Of a stretch of DNA of 64,000 bases, positions 41,540-50,200 are shown in pieces. The position numbers and the translations under genes were made by a program. Position 1 is the stretch's first letter; every line of letters starts with the position of its first letter. This DNA is from JAPOKJ01 sp031421635. GTDB taxonomy: Bacteria; Pseudomonadota; Gammaproteobacteria; Burkholderiales; Burkholderiaceae_E. Location: contig JANOPA010000074.1 of assembly GCA_031421635.1 (NCBI GenBank), positions 1 to 64,000 on the forward strand, given 5' to 3'. Below the pieces are notes generated by a model. The model was given only the letters and a program-made list of their open reading frames with translations, did no database searches and was not told where the DNA came from.

Positions 41540-42399
41540 TTTTTTTCGAGGATCACTGGGGTTAAAAAATTGCTTGTAGAGCCCAATCCAGGGCTAGTGA
41601 GACGGTACCACAGGAGCCCGACCAGTTCATGAACTGCGTACCAGGTACTCACCGCGCTTGCGGGGCTTGGTAGCCAAGACATCGAGCGAGGAGCCCCCTG
41701 CCCGGCTTGGAATCCCATCGGCGCCGCGGTCACTTTGAATCCTGCCTGTTCAAACTCAATGCGTGCGCGCACCATATGGGCTGCATGCGTGACTAAAAAT
41801 ACGTGTCTCACGCCCGCCGGGAGAAGAAGCTTTGCGCTGTACAGCGCGTTGCCACGCGTGTCAAGCGAGGCAGTTTCGACCCAGTCGGGCGTAAGCCCAA
41901 GATCACTGGACATGAGCTGGGCCATCGCCTGAGCCTCCGGTACCGTGTGCGGCGGTGGTGCTCCGCCGGTCACCAGCACCTTTAGCCCAGTTAGCTTAGT
42001 CAATCGTGAGCCGTATAAGGTTCGTTGCAAGGTAAGCGGGCTTGGTGTGACTGGCCCTCCTGGCTCGCGCTCATCATAGGATTGGCCGCCAGCGAGAATG
42101 ACCACAACTTGCGGCGGGTTCGGCGCGACTAGAACGGTTTTGGTGCTTTCTACAGTTAAAGCAGCGCCCGCGAGACTTTCAACCGACGCTAGCAAATACC
42201 TTGAAACCAAATTGGTCGACGCAAATAGACCAAGCAACAAAGACACTAAGGCCATTCTCAGGGCGAGGCGTTTATTGGCAAGGCGCATCGCCAAAAGCAA
42301 TATAAGGCCGCTCAAAACAAAAAACCCAAACGGTGGCAGTACCAAACTGCTCACCACTCGTTTGAACAAGTACAAGAGTTCCAATGAACTATCGCTCAC
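41536..42399 (-). CDS. YdcF/ElyC-family (DUF218) protein
   Basis: This 287-residue protein has two N-terminal membrane helices (LPPFGFFVLSGLILLLAMRL and LVSLLLGLFASTNLVSRYLL), then a DUF218 domain. That domain has VVILAGGQSYDEREPGGPVT, GLKVLVTGGAPPP, and HVFLVTHAAHMVRARIEFEQ. ElyC of E. coli acts in envelope biogenesis and SanA-like relatives in barrier function. The gene overlaps prpE by 4 nt. Confidence 0.85.
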   Translation of the reverse strand: MSDSSLELLYLFKRVVSSLVLPPFGFFVLSGLILLLAMRLANKRLALRMALVSLLLGLFASTNLVSRYLLASVESLAGAALTVESTKTVLVAPNPPQVVVILAGGQSYDEREPGGPVTPSPLTLQRTLYGSRLTKLTGLKVLVTGGAPPPHTVPEAQAMAQLMSSDLGLTPDWVETASLDTRGNALYSAKLLLPAGVRHVFLVTHAAHMVRARIEFEQAGFKVTAAPMGFQAGQGAPRSMSWLPSPASAVSTWYAVHELVGLLWYRLTSPGLGSTSNFLTPVILEKK

Positions 42400-44330
42400 G
42401 CATTGGTCCGACCTAGTGCCACACGGATCTGCTCCAAAGCCACTGGATCTTCGATGGTTGTGAGATCACCGGGATCACGTCCTTCGGCCACCGCTTGAAT
42501 CGATCGACGCAACACTTTTCCCGAACGAGTCTTGGGAAGGGCATTCACAAACAGTACCCGTGATGGCCTAGCGACCGCACCTAATTGCCTATCGACCACG
42601 GCCATCATTTCGCCCTCAAGCTTAAGCCGAGCGTTCATATCGCTCACTAAATCGCCATCTTTCAAGACCGCAAAGGCCATCGCGACTTGGCCTTTCAGCG
42701 AATCCGCTACACCGACCACGGCGACTTCCGCAATTGCACTGTGACTCGAAATGCTCTCTTCGATTTCGCGCGTACCGAGGCGATGTCCGGCGACGTTAAT
42801 CACGTCATCGGTGCGACCCAGAATGTAGTAATAGCCGTCGTCATCTCGAATGCCCCAATCGAAAGTCGAGTAAACCAATTTCCCAGGGACCGACTCAAAG
42901 TAGGTTTTCACAAAGCGCTCGTCGTCACCCCAAACCGTCTGCATACAGCCCGGCGGCAAAGGCGGCACCATGACCACGACCCCTTTTTCATTACTACCCA
43001 GCTCTTCACCGGTTTGTTCGTGCAAAAGCCGAACGTCGTAACCATACATCGGGATGCCGGGACTGCCAATTTTGGTGGGGGTTTTTTCGATGCCTGGGGC
43101 TACCGTAAGGATCGGCCAACCTGTTTCCGTTTGCCAGTAGTTATCAATAATGGGTTTGCCCAAACCTTCGGAGATCCATTGCGAGGTAGGCTCATCGAGC
43201 GGTTCCCCGGCTAAGAACAACGCGCGCAAGCTGGATAAGTCGTATTTTTTAAGGAAGGCAGGATCTTGCTTTTTGAGTACGCGAATTGCAGTGGGCGCGG
43301 AGAACATTACGGTCACTTTAAAGCGCTCGACCAGTTGCCACAAGATTCCCGCGTCGGGTCGCACTGGTGTGCCCTCGAACATAATGGTCGCCATGCCGGC
43401 GATAAGCGGTCCGTAGACGATGTAAGAGTGGCCGACGACCCAACCAATATCGCTCGAAGAAAAATAGGTCTCCCCTGGGTTGCCGCAATAAATATGCTTC
43501 ATGGAAGCTGCTAAAGCAACCGCATAACCGCCCACGTCACGCTGCACTCCCTTGGGTTTGCCGGTTGTGCCCGAGGTATACAAGGTATAACTAATTTCGT
43601 TCGACTCAAGCCAAGTAATGGGCACTTTAGCGTTGAGATGTTTGTGTCGCTCCAGACCGTAATCGAGATCGCGCGACGCGACCATTGGCAGGGCAGCGAG
43701 GCCGCGATTCACGAGCAGCACTTTACTGGGCTTACTGGTTGCGAGCGCGATGGCTTCGTCTAACAAAGGTTTATAGGCGATTACCTTCCCCGCTCTGGAA
43801 CCCGCATCGGCACTCACAATAAGTATCGGTTGTGCATCGTCAATTCTCGAGGCCAGGCTGTGCGCTGCGAAACCACCGAACACCACACTATGAATTGCGC
43901 CAATACGGGCGCACGCCAACATCGCAAAAGTGGCTTCCGGGATCATGGGCATATAGATTAAGACGCGATCCCCGCGGCCCACACCCTGCTCAATGAAGAT
44001 GGCCGCCATGCGTTCAATTTCTTCTTGCAAAGCGCGAAAGCTGTAGATCTTTTCTTGGTCAACCTCGCTCGACACCCAGATCAAGGCCGGCTTATCGCCC
44101 AGGCTAGCCACATGACGGTCCACTGCGTTGTAGCAAAGATTAGTGAGTCCACCTTCAAACCACCGCGTGAAAGGAGGGTTACTGTAATTCAAGACCTTTT
44201 CAAAAGGCTGATGCCAGTGAATCAGTGCCGCCTGCTCCTTCCAAAACCCTTCTTTGTCCTCAATCGAGCGACGCTGAAAGGCGGCGAACTCTTGGGTCGC
44301 CGCACTCGACGGCTTCTGTGTCTGCGTCAT
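42396..44330 (-). CDS. prpE: Propionyl-CoA synthetase
   Basis: This 644-residue ANL-superfamily acyl-CoA synthetase has the AMP-binding P-loop TLYTSGTTGKPKGVQRDVGG, YWQTETGWPI, and the hinge region GYYYILGRTDDVINVAGHRL. The catalytic Lys lies in PKTRSGKVLRR. The LNYSNPPFTRWFEGG N-terminal region and the length match PrpE more closely than acetyl-CoA synthetase. It activates propionate for the methylcitrate pathway; no other prp genes are in view. Confidence 0.9.
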   Translation of the reverse strand: MTQTQKPSSAATQEFAAFQRRSIEDKEGFWKEQAALIHWHQPFEKVLNYSNPPFTRWFEGGLTNLCYNAVDRHVASLGDKPALIWVSSEVDQEKIYSFRALQEEIERMAAIFIEQGVGRGDRVLIYMPMIPEATFAMLACARIGAIHSVVFGGFAAHSLASRIDDAQPILIVSADAGSRAGKVIAYKPLLDEAIALATSKPSKVLLVNRGLAALPMVASRDLDYGLERHKHLNAKVPITWLESNEISYTLYTSGTTGKPKGVQRDVGGYAVALAASMKHIYCGNPGETYFSSSDIGWVVGHSYIVYGPLIAGMATIMFEGTPVRPDAGILWQLVERFKVTVMFSAPTAIRVLKKQDPAFLKKYDLSSLRALFLAGEPLDEPTSQWISEGLGKPIIDNYWQTETGWPILTVAPGIEKTPTKIGSPGIPMYGYDVRLLHEQTGEELGSNEKGVVVMVPPLPPGCMQTVWGDDERFVKTYFESVPGKLVYSTFDWGIRDDDGYYYILGRTDDVINVAGHRLGTREIEESISSHSAIAEVAVVGVADSLKGQVAMAFAVLKDGDLVSDMNARLKLEGEMMAVVDRQLGAVARPSRVLFVNALPKTRSGKVLRRSIQAVAEGRDPGDLTTIEDPVALEQIRVALGRTNA

Positions 44331-44414
44331 CCGAATCCCCTCTTCCTATAAAATTCAGGTCGAGAATACCAAAGCGTCGGATAATGCCATTTTTGGCGCA
44401 TCTAATCGGAGAAC

Positions 44415-45155
44415 ATGTTGCATCACCATGTGAACAAAAAATCAGTTCATTGGAAAATGTGTGTAATCCTTCGCTGTACTTTCGTCGTAGGCGCAGGGCT
44501 TATGGCGCAGGCGGTGGCAGCTCAGGTTCAGGGCAATCCAACTGGACTAACGGTGCCTCCACCCATGCCGCCCTTCTCTAAGCCCATTTTGAGCCCAAGT
44601 GAGCAGTTGATCGAGCGTGCCAAGGGTCTTTTGGGGATACCCTATAAATTCGCGGGCAGTAGCCCTGAAACCGGTTTTGATTGTAGTGGCCTGATCCGCT
44701 TCGTGTTTAGAGAGGTGTTGGGTATTAACCTTCCCGGGCGAGCTGAGGATATAGGACGCGGCGGCGAAAAACTCAGCGACGCTCTCTTAAGCCCAGGCGA
44801 TCTTGTGTTTTTCAATACACTGAATCGACCCTTGTCACACGTGGGTATTTACCTTGGAAACCGCCTGTTCTTGCATTCCCCGTCAACAGGTGGAGTGGTG
44901 CGTATTGAAAGCATGACACTACCGTATTGGAGCAAGCGCTATCAAGGCGCTCGTCGTATGGTGAGCGTGGAGGATCACGCGAATACGGTGCGTGGCGTGA
45001 CACCAGAGCTTGCCCACGGCGCCGAGGTTTTGGTTGGAAATACTGGTAATGTCTTGTTAGAGAACCACCGGCGCGCAGAGACTAAGCCTGCTGATGCCGA
45101 AAAATCTCCGGACCCGCTCGACTTGTTGCTAAAGAATTTGACAGAGAAGCCTTAA
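44415..45155 (+). CDS. NlpC/P60 cell-wall endopeptidase
   Basis: This 246-residue secreted protein has a hydrophobic signal segment (CTFVVGAGLMAQAVAAQ) after a basic start. The NlpC/P60 domain follows: GIPYKFAGSSPETGFDCSGL with the catalytic Cys, LSHVGIYLGNRLFLHS with the catalytic His, and GDLVFFN. It cleaves gamma-D-Glu to diaminopimelate bonds in peptidoglycan. The C-terminal ~70 residues are unconserved. The stop codon lies in the first unit of a tandem repeat. Confidence 0.9.
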   Translation: MLHHHVNKKSVHWKMCVILRCTFVVGAGLMAQAVAAQVQGNPTGLTVPPPMPPFSKPILSPSEQLIERAKGLLGIPYKFAGSSPETGFDCSGLIRFVFREVLGINLPGRAEDIGRGGEKLSDALLSPGDLVFFNTLNRPLSHVGIYLGNRLFLHSPSTGGVVRIESMTLPYWSKRYQGARRMVSVEDHANTVRGVTPELAHGAEVLVGNTGNVLLENHRRAETKPADAEKSPDPLDLLLKNLTEKP

Positions 45156-45207
45156 AGGCAATCTCTTAAAGGCAATCTCTTAAAGGCAAACCCTTAAAGG
45201 CACAACC
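45151..45207 (+). repeat. 14-bp tandem repeat, four units
   Basis: The units are CTTAAAGGCAATCT (45151–45164), an identical unit (45165–45178), CTTAAAGGCAAACC (45179–45192) and CTTAAAGGCACAACC (from 45193). The first unit contains the NlpC/P60 stop codon. It is a simple local duplication, likely prone to length variation. Confidence 0.85.
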
Positions 45208-45303
45208 TTCGCGAGGGCCCCTTAAGATGATTTTCTTGCGCTACGCGCGAAAAGTCGCGGCAACTTTTTTTTCGACCTGCGAGCCACTTGTGTCGAACAC
45301 AAA

Positions 45304-45379
45304 TGGCGTCCCGTAGGGGAGTCGAACCCCTGTTACAACCGTGAAAGGGTCGTGTCCTAGGCCTCTAGACGAACGGGAC
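45304..45379 (-). tRNA. tRNA-Glu (anticodon TTC)
   Basis: This 76-nt minus-strand tRNA starts GTCCCGTTCGTCTAGAGGCC and ends with an encoded CCA. The anticodon loop CTTTCAC gives TTC, and the T-arm is GGGGTTCGACTCCCC. It is followed on the same strand by nothing obvious and preceded by tRNA-Ala 14 nt upstream. Confidence 0.95.
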
Positions 45380-45393
45380 TAGCAGGTAAAACT

Positions 45394-45469
<76 letters not shown>

Positions 45470-45626
45470 ACAATGTATCTCCAAATCAGATACGCCCTTA
45501 ATTTCACAACTCAAACAAACTTCGAGCGCGGCCTAAATTTTTTAGACCTACTGCGACATCGGTTTTAGTTACTAACCTAAGGAGCCTGAGATAATAACCC
45601 GTTTTTAAATCTCTGTAAAGTTGAGC

Positions 45627-46478
45627 ATGAGTAATCTCCTGGATGGTGCCGGCCTAGCCAAAGAAATTCGGCTGCAATGTAAGCAAGCCGCTGAAGTTGT
45701 TTTACTTAGAATTGGCCGCAAACCCGGCCTGGCGGTCATCTTGGTCGGAAACAACTCTGCCTCAGAAATCTACGTCAAGCATAAGGTGTCCGACTGCCAG
45801 GAAGTTGGCTTTGAATCCTCCCTCTTTCGTCTGCCAGAGGCAATACCCCAGGCCGACCTGCTAGCCCTGATTTACAAGTTGAATCAAGACCCGACAGTTG
45901 ACGGTATTTTGGTGCAGCTTCCCCTCCCCGCCACGATCGACACTCGCATGGTCCTCGAAACCATCAACCCCGCCAAAGACGTGGATGGTTTTCATGTGGT
46001 TAATGCAGGGTCATTGATGACGGGACATCCCTTATTCCGACCATGCACTCCTTACGGCGTCATGAAGCTTTTAGAAAAAGCGGGAGCAGTGCTGCGTGGT
46101 GCAGAGGCGGTGGTGATCGGTGCCAGCAATATTGTCGGCAAGCCCCAGGCCATGATGCTCTTGCAAGCGGGTGCGACCGTCACGATTTGCAACTCCAAGA
46201 CCAAAGACCTAGCGGCCCATTCTCGCCGCGCAGACGTTCTTGTGGTGGCGGTCGGTCGTGCAAAGATGATTACGGGTGACATGATTAAAGAAGGCGCCAC
46301 TGTTATCGATGTGGGCATGAATCGTGACGACAACGGCAAACTGTGCGGTGACGTTGATTTCGAGAGCGCAAGCAAAAAAGCTGCATGGATCACACCGGTT
46401 CCTGGTGGTGTTGGGCCCATGACTCGCGCTATGCTGCTGGTGAACACTCTTGAATCGGCACAACGTGCCCCAAGTTAG
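45627..46478 (+). CDS. folD: Bifunctional methylenetetrahydrofolate dehydrogenase/cyclohydrolase
   Basis: This 283-residue protein has GLAVILVGNNSASEIYVKHK (catalytic Tyr and Lys), VDGILVQLPLPATID, DVDGFHVVNAGSLMTG and the dinucleotide motif VVIGASNIVGKPQAMML. The C-terminal GGVGPMTRAMLLVNTL is also standard. It supplies 10-formyl-THF for purine and formyl-Met synthesis. ATG 45627 is preferred to an upstream TTG at 45621. Folate metabolism also involves the accessory dfrB at 5645. Confidence 0.95.
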   Translation: MSNLLDGAGLAKEIRLQCKQAAEVVLLRIGRKPGLAVILVGNNSASEIYVKHKVSDCQEVGFESSLFRLPEAIPQADLLALIYKLNQDPTVDGILVQLPLPATIDTRMVLETINPAKDVDGFHVVNAGSLMTGHPLFRPCTPYGVMKLLEKAGAVLRGAEAVVIGASNIVGKPQAMMLLQAGATVTICNSKTKDLAAHSRRADVLVVAVGRAKMITGDMIKEGATVIDVGMNRDDNGKLCGDVDFESASKKAAWITPVPGGVGPMTRAMLLVNTLESAQRAPS

Positions 46479-46555
46479 CCCCTATCTTCGAAGCCTCGAC
46501 GCCTAAAGCAACTATGCCACCCACTCAAAAACGGACCGAAATGCACCCTACCCTG

Positions 46556-48676
46556 ATGAGCAATCCACTTCTTGATTTTTCGGACCTTCCTCTTTTCGAA
46601 TCGATTACTCCAGCCCATGCAACTCCCGCCCTCGATCAACTTCTGGCCTCGGCACAAGCGGCTGTAGATCAAGTGGCAGCCAACGAAGCAGCACCCACCT
46701 GGGACAATCTCATTGAAGCTCTTGAAAGCCCCATCGAGCACCTCGGACGGGCTTGGGGCGCGATTGGCCACCTCAACTCTGTAGCGGATAGTCCAGAGAT
46801 GCGCGAGGCCTATACCGGCAACTTGCAGCGCATGTCGCAGTTTTGGACGATGCTGGGGCAGCATCAGGGCCTATATCTTCGATATCAAAGTTTTCGCGAC
46901 TCAAGTGCGTTCCCTGGGCTTTCAGCCGCGCGAAAGCGAGTGGTCGACAATGCACTGCGCAGCTTTAAATTGGCGGGCGCAGCCCTGCCTCTGTCCAAGC
47001 GCGAGCGCTTCGCCAAGATTCAAGAAGAACACGCGGCTCTAGCACAGAGTTTTTCGGAACATGCCTTGGACGCCACCAACGCCTTTGAGTTGCTCGTCAG
47101 CGATCAAAAAGAACTTGCCGGACTACCCGCCGATGTCATCGAAGCGGCCGTCGAATCCGCGCAAGAGAAGGGCATAAAAGGTTATCGTTTTACCTTGCAA
47201 TTCCCCTCGTATTTGCCAGTCGTGAAATATGCTCAATCACCGCGCCTGCGCCGGGAGATGGCGCGCGCCTACGCCACCAAAGCTTCTCTAAATGCACTTG
47301 CGCCGAGCGATTTGGAGAGTAAGAAAAAGCTCGACAACACCGGCGTCATTGATGCGCTCTTGCGCCTTCGTCAGGAAGAGTCCGAATTGCTGGGTTACCC
47401 GAGCTTCGCGGATGTGTCCTTGGTCCCAAAGATGGCGGAATCTCCCAAGCAGGTGACCGATTTCTTGCGGGATCTTGCGCGGCGAGCCAAGCCCTTTGCC
47501 CTAAAAGACGTCGCTGCCCTTGAGCAGTTCGCGCGTGAGAAATTGGGCCTGCTCAACGTCGAGGCAAGCGATCGCACCTACGTGTCCGAAAAGCTTAAGG
47601 AGGAGCTTTACTCCTTCTCTGATGAAGAGGTCAAGCAGTACTTTCAGTTGCCTAAGGTATTGGCGGGACTCTTTGGCTTGATTGAGAAGTTGTATAGCGT
47701 CAAGATCAGCGCGGATCAAACCAGCACATGGGACTCGAGCGTGCAGTTTTTCAAGATTGAAAAGAGTAGCGGGCAGTTAGTGGGTCAGTTCTATCTCGAT
47801 CTTTTTGCACGATCCAACAAACGTGCTGGCGCCTGGATGAATGATTGCCGTGGGCGACGCGCCCTGCCCCAGAGACTGCAAACACCCGTGGCGTATTTGG
47901 TCTGCAACTTTATGAGTCCTAGCCAGGTCAGGCCGGCGCTATTAACTCATGACGAAGTGATCACCTTGTTCCATGAATTCGGTCATGGTTTACACCACAT
48001 GCTGACCGGCATCGATGAGCTTAGTGTGGCCGGGATCTCGGGGGTGGAGTGGGATGCCGTTGAGCTGCCCAGTCAATTCATGGAAAACTTTTGCTGGGAA
48101 TGGGACATCTTGCAAAACATGACAGCCCACATTGATTCTGGTCACGCCCTGCCTCGAGAACTATTTGACAAGATGATTGCCGCGAAAAACTTTCAGAGCG
48201 GCTTACAGACTCTGCGTCAGGTGGAGTTTTCGTTGTTGGACATGCGCTTACATAGCGAAGCGTTGTTTGCAGACGAAGCAAAAAATGGCGTTGCAGATGA
48301 AGACGGCCAGGCCGTTCAGCGGGTCATAGACGAGGTTCGGGCTGAAGTGTCGGTCACGGCCACGCCTCCCGAGAATCGCATGCAAAACAGCTTTTCCCAT
48401 ATTTTTGCAGGAGGTTATGCCGCGGGTTATTACAGTTACAAATGGGCGGAAGTTCTGTCGGCGGATGCCTATGCGGCGTTCGAGGAGGCTCAGTCCAAGC
48501 CCAATTCGGAACAGGAACTGGCTGCGACTGGAACGCGCTTTTTGAAAGAAATTCTCGCCATGGGTGGCAGTCGACCGGCTATCGACTCTTTCCGCGCGTT
48601 CAGAGGACGGGATCCCAAGATGGATGCTCTGCTTCGTCATAATGGAATGACTGAAGAAGTGTTCCTGGAGTCTTGA
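46556..48676 (+). CDS. prlC: Oligopeptidase A (M3 family zinc peptidase)
   Basis: This 706-residue protein has the HExxH zinc motif in TLFHEFGHGLHHMLTGID, with the distal Glu in GVEWDAVELPSQFME, and AGGYAAGYYSYKWAEVL near the C-terminus. OpdA degrades signal peptides and short cytosolic peptides. The start MSNPLLDFSDLPLF at 46556 fits the family; an in-frame ATG at 46514 adds fourteen unconserved residues. Confidence 0.93.
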   Translation: MSNPLLDFSDLPLFESITPAHATPALDQLLASAQAAVDQVAANEAAPTWDNLIEALESPIEHLGRAWGAIGHLNSVADSPEMREAYTGNLQRMSQFWTMLGQHQGLYLRYQSFRDSSAFPGLSAARKRVVDNALRSFKLAGAALPLSKRERFAKIQEEHAALAQSFSEHALDATNAFELLVSDQKELAGLPADVIEAAVESAQEKGIKGYRFTLQFPSYLPVVKYAQSPRLRREMARAYATKASLNALAPSDLESKKKLDNTGVIDALLRLRQEESELLGYPSFADVSLVPKMAESPKQVTDFLRDLARRAKPFALKDVAALEQFAREKLGLLNVEASDRTYVSEKLKEELYSFSDEEVKQYFQLPKVLAGLFGLIEKLYSVKISADQTSTWDSSVQFFKIEKSSGQLVGQFYLDLFARSNKRAGAWMNDCRGRRALPQRLQTPVAYLVCNFMSPSQVRPALLTHDEVITLFHEFGHGLHHMLTGIDELSVAGISGVEWDAVELPSQFMENFCWEWDILQNMTAHIDSGHALPRELFDKMIAAKNFQSGLQTLRQVEFSLLDMRLHSEALFADEAKNGVADEDGQAVQRVIDEVRAEVSVTATPPENRMQNSFSHIFAGGYAAGYYSYKWAEVLSADAYAAFEEAQSKPNSEQELAATGTRFLKEILAMGGSRPAIDSFRAFRGRDPKMDALLRHNGMTEEVFLES

Positions 48677-48677
48677 A

Positions 48678-49349
48678 GTGTCTAGCCCATCTCGATCGTT
48701 TGGTTTGTTTGCCCTCTCGTTTGGAATCTTGTTTTCCGGGGCTGCGCTCGCTCAGTTCAAATGGCAAAACCCGGACGGCACGATAGGCTATGGTGATCTG
48801 CCGCCGGCACATCAAGTCAAGATGCTCAAGACCCCTAGCGGAGAAATCACCCCGCAAGCGGCCGCCGAAGCCGATGGTTCAGGCTTACCTTATGCTTTGA
48901 AGCAAGCCTCGACTCGGTTCCCAGTGGTGCTCTATACCGGGAACGCTGGCTCAGGCGATTGCGGCCCTTGTAAAGAGGGGCGAGAATACTTAAACAAGCG
49001 GGGCATCCCGTTTACCGAACGACTTGTCAAAACGTCTGAGGACGTCAAGGCATTTAAGGCCAACATTTCTTCCGAAGGCACGGTACCCGCGGTGAGCGTA
49101 GGTAAGGAAAAGACGGTCGGTTTTGAGGCCGGTTCATGGTCCAATCTGCTCGATGCAGCGGGCTATCCCAAGTCATCTGTACTCCCGAAGAACTTCAAGC
49201 AGGCTAATGCCGACACCTTGACTAAACCCTTGGCAAGCGATCAGGTCAAGGCCGAGAAGGACGTCAAGCCCAATCCAAAGGGAAAAGTACCGGTGCCAGC
49301 TCAACCTGTAATGGTCGACGCCAACGCCAACGCCAACCTGCGTTTCTAA
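48678..49349 (+). CDS. Exported DUF4124/thioredoxin-like protein
   Basis: This 223-residue protein starts at GTG 48678, one nt after the oligopeptidase stop. It has a signal peptide (LFALSFGILFSGAALA) followed by a DUF4124-like motif FKWQNPDGTIGYGDLPPA. A glutaredoxin-like domain follows with a CxxC motif in SGDCGPCKEGREYLNKRG and VPAVSVGKEKTVGFEAGSW. It is likely a periplasmic redox protein. The Lys/Pro-rich C-terminal tail is unconserved. Confidence 0.82.
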   Translation: MSSPSRSFGLFALSFGILFSGAALAQFKWQNPDGTIGYGDLPPAHQVKMLKTPSGEITPQAAAEADGSGLPYALKQASTRFPVVLYTGNAGSGDCGPCKEGREYLNKRGIPFTERLVKTSEDVKAFKANISSEGTVPAVSVGKEKTVGFEAGSWSNLLDAAGYPKSSVLPKNFKQANADTLTKPLASDQVKAEKDVKPNPKGKVPVPAQPVMVDANANANLRF

Positions 49350-49386
49350 ATAGGTATCATGGTGCGCTTGACGCACGGGATACCTC

Positions 49387-50172
49387 ATGAAAATTGCCAC
49401 CTGGAATGTGAACTCCTTACGGGTTCGGATCGCTCATGTTTGCGATTGGTTAAACGCCACCCAGGTTGACTTACTTGCTCTGCAAGAGCTCAAACTGGTT
49501 GACGATAAATTTCCAAAAGCTGAGCTTGAAGCAATTGGCTACCACTGCTATTACGTTGGGCAACCAACCTATAACGGCGTCGCTATTTTGAGCCGTATGG
49601 ATACTCTTGGCGCGGCGCATGCGGTTGAGATCGGCAATCCTCATTTTCCAGATGAGCAAAAGAGACTTGTTCGCACACGATTTGAATGCTTCGATTTTCT
49701 GAGTGCTTACGTTCCAAACGGCCAATCCCTGGATTCGGACAAATATATTTACAAGCTGGCTTGGCTAGACGGGTTAATTCAGTATATGAAGCAGCTCAAG
49801 GGCCAGCCGGACGCTAAACCACTGGTGTTGGCGGGTGATTTCAATATTGCGCCTGAGTCGATTGACACTCACGACCCAGCCAAGTGGGAGGGTCAAATTT
49901 TTTGCTCTCCGCCGGAACGCGCGCGGTTTCAAGAATTAATTGCTTTAGGTTTGATCGATAGCTTTCGTGCCTTTGAACAAGCACCTAAAAGTTTTACGTG
50001 GTGGGACTACCGAGAGCTTGGTTTTCGGAAAAATGCCGGACTACGAATTGATCATATCCTGGTCGACACGATGTTGCGCAACGCCTTAAAGGCAAGCCAC
50101 ATTGACAAGGCGCCGCGCAAATTGGAAAAACCATCGGACCATACCCCGGTCGTCACGGAACTAATGCTCTAG
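49387..50172 (+). CDS. xthA: Exodeoxyribonuclease III (AP endonuclease)
   Basis: This 261-residue protein has the exonuclease III family motifs MKIATWNVNSLRVR, LLALQELKL (metal-binding Glu), LVLAGDFNIAPESIDTHDP and RIDHILVD, ending in KPSDHTPVV with the catalytic His. It repairs abasic sites and removes 3' blocks. It is convergent with ntrC, 28 nt apart, with no clear terminator in between. Confidence 0.95.
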   Translation: MKIATWNVNSLRVRIAHVCDWLNATQVDLLALQELKLVDDKFPKAELEAIGYHCYYVGQPTYNGVAILSRMDTLGAAHAVEIGNPHFPDEQKRLVRTRFECFDFLSAYVPNGQSLDSDKYIYKLAWLDGLIQYMKQLKGQPDAKPLVLAGDFNIAPESIDTHDPAKWEGQIFCSPPERARFQELIALGLIDSFRAFEQAPKSFTWWDYRELGFRKNAGLRIDHILVDTMLRNALKASHIDKAPRKLEKPSDHTPVVTELML

Positions 50173-50200
50173 GGGCTGGGCGCGCGAGTATTTCTTACTC

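Noticed and set aside
45151..45207. CRISPR array
   Set aside because: The 14-bp units are directly adjacent with no spacers, so this is a simple tandem repeat. No cas genes were seen in the window.
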